DNA of 64,000 bases from Diplosphaera chodatii. Lineage: Eukaryota > Chlorophyta > Trebouxiophyceae > Prasiolales > Stichococcaceae. The number at the start of each line of letters is the position of its first letter. Positions within the stretch are counted from its first letter, which is position 1. The notes under the pieces were generated by a model. It searched no databases. It saw only the letters and a program-made list of their open reading frames with translations, and had not been told where the DNA came from. The stretch spans positions 744,001-808,000 of the forward strand of contig JAALGY010000021.1 of NCBI GenBank assembly GCA_032358165.1. Reading direction: 5' to 3'. Shown piece after piece: positions 45,966 through 56,726 of this stretch. A program made the translations under genes and the position numbers.

Positions 45966-47326
45966 CCCTGCAGCCCCTGCAGGAACGGCGGCCCTGCCAG
46001 GGCCAGATGGCGCACACCTGCAGTGTACGGGATTCACAGTGACTAGCAACGGCATACTCCTGGAGATGCAAACCGGGTCTGATTGCAACTCTAGTCATCA
46101 CAGGTCACAACGTTCCTCATGAGGATTGGGGCAGGCGCTATGTATAGCAAGCACAGCAAGCTGATACGCAAGCGCGGAGAGCAGTAGGCCGTGCTGCATC
46201 CAGGATCAAGATAAGCGCAAGGCCTGCAATACGAACGTTGTAGGTAACTGCTGTCAAGCGCTACTCTTCGCCAAGACATCTTGTGCCTTTGTGATTGCGG
46301 CCGGTCTGCCTACCAAGAACCTAGGTAAGACCGATGTTGCGGCTGCCGCGGCTGCAGCACGCTCGGCTGAGCAGCTGCAAAAGTCGGGCAGCCAGGATCC
46401 AGAACATCCGAGACCGACAATCCTTACGCCACTGCCTTACATTTCAAAAAGGCAGACTTACCGCAGGCAGCAGACGTGCTGACGGTCCCGGCCGTGCGGA
46501 TGGTGCAGTAGCGCTCCGCTGACCAAACGGCAAAATGGACGGTGGACGCGCTTGGCGGCAGCTGGTCCCAATACGCAAACAGCAGCGTCAGCAACCTGCG
46601 TCGTGCTGCAGGTCGATGCCAGTATTGCGGAGCAGATCGAGCAGAGGCACTCGACGAGCTACCGGGCAATGACAACATCAGCGGAGGTCCTGCCTGCTAG
46701 CCTCTCGTCAAGCTCGCTAGTCAGGGGCATGCAAATGCCTGCCTACTCCCCTGTGCGATCAGTTTCCAACAGCCGAGTTTATGGGTGCCGATCGGATGCT
46801 TTGGTGGTTGCAACACGTCTCCAGTGCAGTGCATATGTCGAATGCTCAGCTCGCGTGGTTGTCAAGGGGGACCGCAGTTGCAGCATCTGCACCCCCTGTA
46901 TGGTAGACCAACATAACCTTCTTGCCATGTTCCGGTGTTGTCGTGCGGTGTCTCAAGCACAGTGACTGCCACCTCTGTTGAAGAAGACGCATAGTTCCTG
47001 ATTGCGTGTAATGATCCAGTCCAGTACCATGCTGCACCGAGTGCACTGTGCCTCGGAATGTGGTGCCAGAGCAGACAGCATGCGGCATGTACCTGGTCGA
47101 TCAATACCGCAACCTTGCGCACATTTAGCAGAGCCGCGCCTGCACACCTGCAGCCGTGTTGGACTCCATGCGAAGGGGGTGGGTTTGACCAGGCGCAGGC
47201 TATGCGCTTCAGTGGCACGGCATCAAACGTTTTGCCAGGCTAGCAGTGCCGTGCGCAGCGATGAGGTGACAAGAAGCTTCGCATGCATCGTGTGACCTTT
47301 CCTCGCCCACCTCATATTGCCAGAGC
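45966..47326. other. Unresolved region upstream of glucokinase
   Basis: About 1.36 kb with no gene I can support. It contains coding-like pieces: a plus-strand stretch ending in a strong donor (CTAG/GTAAGA near 46324), a plus-strand open frame 46552-46965, a minus-strand frame with a CTRCSMVLDWIITRNQ segment (46953-47147), and a minus-strand LALILILDAARPTALRA segment near 46190. It may hold 5' exons of the glucokinase gene, a small extra gene, or only promoter sequence. Confidence 0.3.
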
Positions 47327-49359
47327 ATGCTGATTGTCCAGAACCAGGTCATGCCTGACGGCATTGTCACCCGGTGGAGACTTGATCAATCTCACAGTTA
47401 GCACTATCGTCGCTGTGTCATGCAACACAGACCGTGGTGCTTGTGGGCGACATCGGTGGCACGAACTGCCGACTGGTGCTGGAGCGCATAGTCAATGGCC
47501 AGAGCGATGAGGTTCTCTTTCAGAAGGTGCAGCAACCATTGCGTCAACCACTCACTATGTGCCAATTGCAGCCCCACGACAAGAGGCAGGCCGACCAGTG
47601 GCATACACACGCAGGTGTATCCGACGGCGGATTATGACACCTTCGAGGGTGCTCTTGATGCGCTGTATTCCGAGGAGGTGGTGCAACGGCACCCTCCACA
47701 GTCAGCTGCGCTGGCCGTCGCTGGTCCTGTCATCAACAATTGCTGTAAAATGACCAACCTGGGATGGGTCATCAATGGACAGGAGCTGACGCAGCACCAT
47801 GGGATCTTGTGAGTGGTTTGACAAAAGGGTCTGGCCATGACAGTTGCCTCTGCATTGGCCCAAGCATGCTTGGGCAGATACCGGCAATTAACATACCCTG
47901 CTCACTTCAAGTACTGAATGAGTCCAGGTTCGCGGTGCTGAATGACTTCGAGGCAGTGGGCTATGGAGTGTCAGTGGTGCCCGAGGAGGATACGGTCGTA
48001 CTCAATGATGCGGCTATTGTATCTACGGCAAGTGACAGCGTCCTGCTGATATGGGCCTGCTGGTACAGGCCATTTGTTGCACTAACACCTGTTGTGATCG
48101 TCACAAGCATGCACATGCATGTCCGGCAACCTTTTGCATCGCATATGTCTGAGTTGAACATTCCTGCAGGCGCCCAAGGCAGTACTGGGGCCGGGCACTG
48201 GCCTTGGGCAGGCCATCATGGTGTTTGAGCGTAGCTTTGGCGGCTACAGGTGCAGCATTGCTGTGCGGTGGCGTAACCCCAATCTGAGCTAGTCATTACG
48301 GGTTGGGCTCAGAGGTCACGTGATGGCTCTCAGCACGTCCAGCCAAGAGGCTAGCTGCGCAGACGCAGACTGACGGTCTGGCTGTGACTGCGCAGGGTGT
48401 GGCCATCAGAAGGCTCGCATGCTGCATTTGCTCCACGAGGTTGGAAGCAGCGGAGCCTGGCAGCCTTTGCCGAGAAGGAGCTGGGTCAGCACTGCGAGAT
48501 TGAGCATGTGAGCGTCATTACTCCTTGTGTATATAACCCGTCACCTTGATATGCTGCAGCATTGCTTCGCAGCAAGGCAGCTTGCATTACGCCTGCCAAT
48601 GACCCCGCTCCAGGTGGCATGCGGCAGCGGGCTGGAGCGCATCTGCCGCTTCCTGCAGTCGGACCCCTGCGAGGCGCACCTAGATCACAGCCCCTATGTG
48701 CGCTTCTGTGTGCCACTGATGGATTTGCACCTAGCTGCTGGGTTGTTCATTTGCAGCAGTAGTAGATGAGTCACCAGGTCACCATTGCTGTCTTCACGGC
48801 CCAGGAGTCGCCAAGCGCAATTTCAAAGGCAGCGCTCAGCGGCAGCGATGACAAGGCGTCTGAAGCCGTCGACATGTTCCTGGCGATCATCGGCGCTGAG
48901 GCGGGGCACATGGGGCTGCGCCTGCTGGCCAAGGGTGGCGTGTACATCTGCGGCGGCATCACGCCCAAGGTCAGGTCCACTACGCTCACACAAGGCATGC
49001 TTCCGCCTGCCGTCGAGCGTAAGAGGCAATAGTACGAGCAAAGCCGGGGCTCGGTCACGGCTTGGCAATGCCTGGTGCGGATATCAACGCTGCATGAATG
49101 TGTTGGGATGCAGCTGCTGGACCGCATCATGGAGGGCGGCCTGCTGGAGGCGTTCCTGGACCGCGGGGCACGCTTTGCGCCCGTGCTGAGGGACATCCCC
49201 CTGATAGTGGTGACCAACGACCAGCTGGGGGTGCTGGGCGCGCGCCAGTATGCGCTCAAGCTCTTGGACGTGGACAACACCGAGGTGACACCCTGGCTGA
49301 TGATGACCCCTTGCACCCGAGCCACTCTTGAATGTCCTGTTTTAATGCCGCACAAGTGA
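47327..49359 (+). CDS. Glucokinase of the bacterial (GlcK/ROK-neighbour) type
   Basis: Phosphorylates glucose to glucose-6-phosphate at the head of glycolysis. Clear exons: 47431-47526, 47615-47808, 47928-48027, 48170-48249, 48396-48507, 48614-48697, 48778-48969, 49114-49359. A first exon at 47327-47347 (MLIVQNQ) would join in frame but is a guess; the N-terminus is unresolved. Motifs: VVLVGDIGGTNCRLVLE (ATP phosphate loop), SAALAVAGPVINNCCKMTN, VLNDFEAVGYGV with the catalytic Asp, APKAVLGPGTGLGQA, ACGSGLERICRFL and AKGGVYICGGITPK. This is the bacterial glucokinase family, distinct from the hexokinase normal in land plants. The intron after 48027 has the GC donor ACG/GCAAGT. Its 3' end converges on the ferredoxin gene. 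Confidence 0.9.
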
Positions 49360-49646
49360 ACGGTCTGGTCGAGGTTGGTGATCAATGCATATGCAGGCTC
49401 GTGAGGGGATTGGAAAGGCTTGAAGGGGGCGGTGGGGCACTTGAAAGTGCAGGATATTGACTGAACACATTGCAACCACCCTGACGCTGGTTTCTATGCT
49501 CAAACTCACTCAGAGATTCAGTCTTCGACCAGAGTTCCAATTTGTGCAACTGGCATTGTGCATACGCCACCATCAATTGCGGCCATTGCCCATTCGTCCT
49601 GTCCCAGGTTGTCCTGTCCAAGCCCACGGGCTTAGCGCAGAATCAG

Positions 49647-50724
49647 CTAGTGCGGCTTTGGCACATACCTGCACCCAATGCCAACAGTCAGTCTCAGGAA
49701 TGCACGAGCACAGTATACATGCAGCAGCACACATGCTGACTGGAGGTTCGCACGCAGCTCACCCATCCACTGCAAAGTTGCGTGTGGCGCTGGGTATCCG
49801 CACTCTGAGGCCGTCCAGCTCCTTTGCGGCAATGACCTGGCAGCCCAGCCGCGACCTGCACGCTGTCACATCCACATTGCTGCTGGCCCACCAAGCATGC
49901 ATCTCACCTGTGCAAACCAACTCAATGGCTGCCCGATGTCCAAGATGACATGCTCACGTTTCTGTCAGACCATATGCCAGGTCGAGCATGTCGTTCTCGT
50001 CATCGTCGGGCTCAGGCAGCTGGTCATAGAACTCCTGGTCCTGCACTCATGTGCAAACGTATCAGAACAAAATTGGCTGCGCATGATGCACATCGTTACC
50101 AATGATGTCTGCACATGCATGATGGTGCCTGTACCCTCACCTCCACGACGACGTGACACGTTGAGCACGCCAGTGAGCACTCGCATGCTCCTGCACCCAG
50201 CAGTGTTGCAAGATGAAGCACGCTCCATCTGGTCGGCACGCATGACAGAATCATGGTGCAGATAGACACGTTGATACTTCGCTTATTGCGCGAGCCAAGC
50301 AAGTGCTGGTGTAAAGCCCATCTTGCCTTCCAAATCTACATTGTTCTCATGGGCAGCCTCCAGCAGGTTCTGGCCAAGCGGTACAAGCACAGTGGTCTCG
50401 GACTTGTCCTTCTCGTCGTAATACGTTACAGTTATCCTGTCGCGGAGAGCCACAGCGACTCAAATATTGCTTGTGCAGACGTAGCAGGTCAGCACACGGA
50501 GGTGCTAGGCATGGAGTGTGCCGCTACATGCATGCGGCGGTGTACTTTTCTGTGGAGTCATCAGCGGACCCGTCGTCGGCGGCAACACCGCTTGATGATA
50601 GCCTTCTGTTCTCCCAAACCAAGCTCTGGACGCTTTGCTGGCAGGATGGAGCCACAACCCGGGTGTGCGAGGTGACTGCACGCCAGCACAGGTGGCTAGC
50701 TTGTTCCAGCGTCCGCGCTAGCAT
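49647..50724 (-). CDS. Mitochondrial [2Fe-2S] ferredoxin (adrenodoxin type)
   Basis: Electron carrier for mitochondrial iron-sulphur cluster synthesis. Six exons on the minus strand, 178 aa: 50546-50724, 50327-50436, 50141-50190, 49958-50040, 49763-49855, 49647-49668. The N-terminal about 65 residues ([20 protein letters not shown] onward) form a presequence. The ferredoxin domain begins at [11 protein letters not shown], with [19 protein letters not shown], the cluster Cys set in [16 protein letters not shown] and SRLGCQVIA, and the family tail [17 protein letters not shown] and [18 protein letters not shown]. All four cluster cysteines are present. The intron after exon 2 has a GC donor (AAG/GCAAGA) with no GT alternative in frame. 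Confidence 0.94.
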
Positions 50725-51262
50725 TCCGAGATGCTTGAGGTGGATACTGGAATACGAAACAGCATTTGATGGTGCTCTGTGGGGTGCAAGCATGACCCTC
50801 CTGTTTTGCAGCATTGCAGGTCTCTGCTGCAGCTGCCCTGTAGCAAAGGGAGGCATTGCCCAACAGACTAACTTGTTCCATGCGCTATGCATGGTTCTCT
50901 GAATGCTCCCAGCAGTGGTAGGTCAGATCCTGAAGCTTCTGTGTGCTCGCACCTCGCCGACTGCAGGCCTGCCAGTGGCTGCTGTGTACGGTCGTAATCG
51001 TGTGCATTGATCACGCTAATCAGAATGCTGCACAATTAGAACCACACGACGGATATCAGCTTTTGGGATCGCAATGTGCATACTGGAGACCAAAACTTGC
51101 TGTTGATCGGCATTCCTGTCTGCCTTGTCAGGGCAACCTGCAGCATTCTATGCGCTGCATATTCATGTTGCAGCGCTCTGCGGCTGCGCAATGACCTGTG
51201 TTACTGATCAGTCGTCGTAGACTGGTTGAGCTTCCTTGGTTGGCAGTCCACACGAAGCCAGC
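50725..51262. promoter_or_regulatory. Divergent intergenic region (ferredoxin / HPAT)
   Basis: 538 bases between opposite start codons, expected to carry both promoters. No coding exon seen. Confidence 0.35.
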
Positions 51263-53713
51263 ATGGCAGTCTTCCATTCACGGCATCGTGTCGGGCCGCA
51301 AAAGATTGCGGCATTTGTTGCATTTGGCTTTGTTATCGGCTCAGTGCTCGGCTACATATTTATGGCAACAGTGCATGCGGTGAGCTTGCACTCACCTCAC
51401 GACAAGAGCAACATTCGGCGTTCTCGTTGCGTGCATCCCTGTGCAATCCTGCCATGTCTTGAGTCGCGCACCTTGTGCTGCTTCAGATGCTGGAGATCAG
51501 AGCTGAGTCGCATTGGAAGGAGGGCGGTCAGGCAGCAGGGGCTACCACAGGTACGTCCTCAACACACAGCAACCCGAGGCTACATCAAAGCGTCTGTCCT
51601 GGCTGGGCCAGCTCCGCAGCCAGGAGACATGCGTACGCTGGTCAACCCAACCCCAACATCTGCCCCACTGTTGCCAGCAGGTGGCACACCAGGTATAGCA
51701 GTGGCAGCTGCCATTGCAACAGCGAAGCAGCAGGCAGCAGGGGGTGCAGCAGTGCAGACGCTGGCATCTCCAACAAAGGGCGACACAATCCATACGCTGT
51801 GTACCAGCAACGGCAGCCCATATCTGAACTTCCAGAACCGTATCATGTGCGGGCCATAAGGCTTGTGACCGCCCGAATGTCTTGTCCTTGAGCGTATTCA
51901 GTTATGTGACTACATGTGTAGCTTGGTGATTTGGCTTTACACACCATAGGTACGGTACATACAAGCTGGTACAGAAGCAGCCTGGGGGAGAGAAGCTTGT
52001 GGCATTCACCCGCATACTGCACAGGCAAAAGGGCGATGTCCTCATGGATGAGGTACAGCAGCTGTACGTGCATGTCTGCAGTCGTCGATGTGCGTCAGCG
52101 TTTTGAGAGCGTACGTGAGACAACAGCTCTGAGCAGGCATTGCGTGAAGAAAAGGTTGACTGGATGTTCAGACTGTGCATGATGCGTCTGCAGGTGCCGA
52201 CATGGCGAGCCAATCCGTTGCACCCCGAATGCGACACATGGTGCGAGTTTCCGGTGGCAGACAGACCTAATGCTGTGCAGCAGTGGATCAACGCTGCTAA
52301 GACAGACCCGACGATGATCAAGGTCAGCAGCTCGTCGCAGCTTTCAGTTTGAAGTTGGAAAGCGCATGCTGGGCTCCTGCTCAAACCTGCGCTGCTTTCA
52401 GTGCATACACGTATGCCACCATCCAAAGGTTACCAGCCGACTGCAAACTGCAGGCGCCGTGGGTGCTGATGATCGAGACGGATTATGTTTGGATGAAGCC
52501 GCCAGTTGCGCCGCCAGCCGAGGGTGCAGCCCGCTCCCTAGGGTTTCCCTTTGGCTACATCCAGCCGACCTCGCCCAATATCGAGTCCGTCATGCGGAAG
52601 ATGTACCCCGCCACGCGCGGCCCGCTGTCGGATGTGCCCAACTCAGGGCCGGCGCCCGTGCTCATGCGCTGGAACGAGCTGTTCAAGGTGCCGGCAGCTG
52701 CTGTCCACGCGGCTCCACGTTGCTGCGAGCCCAGTCGGGTGCAAGGTGTTGTGCACGTCCCTCGACAGGGTCAGGCTGACGGGCATCCAATCAAGCGTGA
52801 GTGACGGCTTGGAGCTACTGTGCAGATCACGCCAGACTGGGAGCGGCTCACGAAGCACATCGAGGAGGACAAGGAGACGAAGGACAAGCTGGGCTGGGTG
52901 CGGGAGATGTACGCTTGGTCCATCGGCGCAGCGTTGCAGGTGCGCCTGCTATTCACGTCTGTATGCTGAGGTGTGCCGCATTGTTGATAGCAACACAGGA
53001 GCTTTGCCGAGGGCCATGATTCCTAGTTGACCACTCAGTCAGCAGCCTCGTGAAATTGTGTCAGGCCCGCATCATTCGACATCTGATGCACTCTTGTTTG
53101 CTGCCCCAGGGCGTGAAGTTTGACCTGCAACTACCGCCAGCCTCCAGGCTGATCTCGCAGCCACCAGCAGATTCGCACCTAGGCGAAGCAGCAATGTTCC
53201 ACTACACATGGTAGACATCTGCAGCGTGTGTGTCTGTTTGAATGGCTGCAACCTATGCGACCAGACCACATGATCTGTCCATGGTCTGTCTCAGCAATAA
53301 TTAATTCAAAATAATGCAGGGGTACGATTTGGTCAGATGAGACTGGCAAGGAGGTGTGGAAGTTCGACAAGCGCTTCTACACAGACGCCAACCTCGAGAT
53401 TGACGTGCGCTGCGCACCCTCTAGCTGCACAATGTGCAGTCATGCATCTGGCAAGATGCTGCCATCATCGACATTGTGAGGCAGACATTCTGAGTGTCCC
53501 GCCTTTGCCTCTGACCGCTGCTGGTTACCACTCCTTGTTGATCACATGCAGACACCCCTTATCCCTCTGCCGCCGACATGGGACCCAGCGAGGAGCCTTA
53601 AGCAACAGGATGGCATTCCAGTGACCGAGAAGCTCACGAAGGTGTACGAGCAGATGATCACACAGATGAATGAGGCAATCAAGCTTCTGCCCAAGTTGCA
53701 AAGGACAACTTGA
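51263..53713 (+). CDS. Hydroxyproline O-arabinosyltransferase (HPAT, GT95)
   Basis: Golgi enzyme that adds the first arabinose to hydroxyproline in cell-wall extensins and secreted peptides. Ten exons, 424 aa: 51263-51379, 51487-51550, 51681-51846, 51950-52052, 52194-52322, 52454-52687, 52826-52939, 53110-53210, 53320-53404, 53552-53713. A type II anchor lies near the start (AAFVAFGFVIGSVLGYIFMA). Family landmarks: YLNFQNRIMYGTYKLVQK, GDVLMDEVPTWRANPLHPEC, APWVLMIETDYVWMKP (donor-binding region), LGFPFGYIQPTSPNIESVM, GPAPVLMRWNELFKVTP-type context, DKLGWVREMYAWSIGAALQ and AAMFHYTWGTIWSDETGKEV. A stem of about 60 residues rich in Ala and Gln separates anchor and catalytic domain. The C-terminus is a Lys-rich helix. 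Confidence 0.93.
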
Positions 53714-53924
53714 GGTGGCAACTCCTGACAACGCACAATTGGTATTGGCTTTGTGACTTTGACTCTGCGTCAGGACTACCCACAAAAACATACCGGTATT
53801 TACATTTCCCCACAGAATAGCTCCTCATTCAGTTTGCTGCTCACAGCAGAAAATCGCCCCAGCTCATCGGCATACCAGCCGGAGTGCTGCACAGCCATGA
53901 CGCATGCACCTCATCAGGGTTTCG

Positions 53925-56107
53925 CTAGGCCTTCCGCTTGGCCCGTTTCCTAGCCGGCTTGACAACGGCTGCTTCTGTGTTGTCATCCTCGGGCTTCGCC
54001 CGCCTGCTCTTAGCAGTGGGTTTGCCCTGCTTCCTGCTCCCTGCCTTGGCTGCGCCTTTAGCTGTGCCGCTGTCCTCTGCGGGCCAGCGAAACGTCCTGA
54101 GCACAGGGACACATGCAACTTCTGCCCTGCGAGCAGCAGTGCACAGTGCAGGACACTATGCTGAATGCATGCAGCCTCAATGCCAGTTCCTCTTATTGGC
54201 AGCAGTCTGACCTGCAAGTTCGTCCTCTGATTCCGCTGTTCGTGCTGCTGATGCTGCTTTTGCAGCCTTCTGTGGCTTTGCAGCCTTCTCCTTCTGGTCG
54301 GCTCCCTTGTCACCCTCTTCATTGACATCATCTCCGGCCGTTGCCGCTGGTGACAGCAGCTTTTGGACAGCAGGATCATAGCATGTAGTCTGCAGCAGCA
54401 CGAGAAGCTGTCAAAACCATGTCTGGGTTGCAATTTCTATCATGCAAATGCACATGCAAATGCCATGCTCCCGACTTCAAGGATGAGAAGGACGCACGCG
54501 CCCGCCGACGGTCAGAAACTTTAGGTGAGCAGGCGCTTTCTTTTGCGTCCACCTTCGTACAGCACAGAAGACAAGACGCAATACAACAGTTGCCCTGATG
54601 GTTCTGCAGCGTCAGCTTCCTTGCCAACAGTTGGACCAGGCCAGGCTCTCCACAAAGCAGAGGATGGGTGGAGGACTAAAGAGTGCACCTGTGAGAGAAC
54701 AGCCAGTTAGATGGAAAGCGTGATGAGTCAGCGTCCACCTCAGTCGACTTTTCTGCAACTTCCAGCACTGCGGCCCGAAGGGCCTCTGTCTGCTCCTGCA
54801 ATGCAAACATTGAGCATGCGGACTGAGCCAGTGGCAACATGTGCCGTGAGGCTGGCAGATCCAGCAGTGATGAAGGCCGCATACCTCTGTCAAATCGCAT
54901 GCACGCTCGCAAGGATGTATCCTGGCAGTATGAAGGGCCTCATCTGCCACCTGCAAATCATTGTGCGCACCTCTCAGCACGTTACATCATGCGTACTGCA
55001 GGCGCCAACGTGTAGATGACAAGATCGCGCCGTCTCACCCAGTTGCCCACGCCTGCTAAGACTGACTGGTCCATGATGACAGTCTTGATCGCAGATCTTT
55101 TCTTTCCCAGCGCCTGTACTTTCGGGAATCAACTTGTGCATGGCACATCGGAGCGCTACACGTCACATGTGTCCAGGTGTCATCCATCTGAGTGCCCACA
55201 CACCTTGCTGAGCTGCTCTGCGCTTGGCCGGTCATTCAGAATATCAAAACCAAGCAGGCTGACTGGCGGATTGTTCAGTGGATCCTCCTGGATATTTGAA
55301 ACGGCCTCCAATTGGGTTTCGAGTGTCTCGAGGATGGTTGCTTGTGGTAGGTATCTGAGTGCAGGCTTCCAGCAGTCACTACATGCGTCACACACCTGCC
55401 AGTTTGCGCGTGCAAATCTGCGACTGTCACAGAAGGCTAGCCTCGTGCCATCATCCAGCTCAAGTTCTATCTTGCAGTACCTGCAGACAAGGTGCGAGGC
55501 TTCGCTTCACATTAGGAAGATTGTGAATGGCAGCCCACAGCCGGCCACCAGCAGGGATCAGGGCGTACTTTGGGGGCCACAGGTCCGGATCCACCATTTT
55601 TGCATTCACGTACTTCACCGCATCCACTCCCTTGACCACCAAACACCCCGTCATGCCTGCAGTGAAACGATACACGCGATGGCGCTGCGGCTGGAAGTAT
55701 AAAACTTGCAGAGCAAAGCATAGCATGCACAGCATGCAAGCACATCCAGTGCAGCGAGCATTGCACAGCAGCGGCTCGCACCAAAGTGCAGCATCAGCGC
55801 AGGGCTGCTCTGCCCCATGTCCAGCCACAGCTGCTTGCCCTTGCGGCACGCCCCCACTATCTGCCGGCCCCTGAGCGCTGCTTCCAGATCCCGCGCCGCA
55901 ATCCCATTGATGACCTTGTCATCATCCGCTACTGTGGCCTCCACAATCTTCCGGCCAGGACAGTACCTTTCTGCCAAGCTCCTGAGCAGTGATGATCAAG
56001 GGGCGTCAGGCATGTTCCTAGCTCGACTGCCTACGTCATGCATGCTGTGATGGAAAGCACTTTCAATACGCGCACCGAGCAGCTTCCACTTCAGGAAGCT
56101 CCGGCAT
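53925..56107 (-). CDS. FPG1: Formamidopyrimidine-DNA glycosylase (FPG/MutM), plant zinc-free type
   Basis: Base-excision repair enzyme removing oxidised purines such as 8-oxoguanine. Eleven exons on the minus strand, 373 aa: 56076-56107, 55782-55981, 55569-55656, 55396-55480, 55204-55287, 55039-55113, 54885-54950, 54689-54795, 54498-54552, 54212-54389, 53925-54076. The N-terminus MPELPEVEAAR supplies the catalytic Pro and Glu. Further motifs: CRKGKQLWLDM (catalytic Lys), LMLHFGMTGCLVVKG, DDGTRLAFCDSRRFA, the H2TH region IMDQSVLAGVGNWVADEAL split over two exons, and NWLFSHRWTQKKAPAHLKF with LTVGGRTT, where plants lack the zinc-finger cysteines. The C-terminal about 90 residues are Lys/Ala-rich, ending ARKRAKRKA, a probable nuclear signal. 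Confidence 0.93.
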
Positions 56108-56726
56108 AGTGCAACAGCGTATCCGTAGCCTCGTCACGCAGTATGCAAGACCACAATGCCACTTGCGTTTGTATAACGTGCCTCAGATCAACCAAAGCAG
56201 CGTGTCAAATCAGCGGGTGCCAATGACTCGCGCTTCGTCAGATTGGTAAGGCGTGCAGAGTGCAGACGTACCGTCGTTGGTCGGCAACCTGCAGAAGTGA
56301 CTAGATGACCTGACAGATGGCATGCATGCATTGCACCTTGCATACCCAGATCCAGAATAGCTCATTCGTAGCTTGTCACATTTCCGCGGTGCGGCATTGG
56401 GCAAACGGTAGCAACATCGTTGACAGAGCCATGTTGTGTTTGCCCGCGTGCAGACCTTGATGTTGCATTGACCTTCCCACCACAGGGATTGCACGAGCCA
56501 AGCAGACTCAACAATTATCAATCAGTTATCAATCTATGTGCAGTCACTGAAGTGGCACGAGCTGTTCACGACTTGGGCGTCCTGCCCTCCTGAACGACGT
56601 GGCCAGGGACTGTGCAGCCTGATGTCATGAGTATCAGCCCATAGGGGGCCATCATAGTGACAGCGGCACAGCGCAATGGCAAGGAAAGGGTGAGCGCAAA
56701 CTGTGTAGTATACTATCTGTATCTGG
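56108..56726. promoter_or_regulatory. Divergent intergenic region (FPG / methyltransferase-like)
   Basis: 619 bases between opposite start codons. Expected to carry both promoters; no supportable exon found. Confidence 0.35.
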
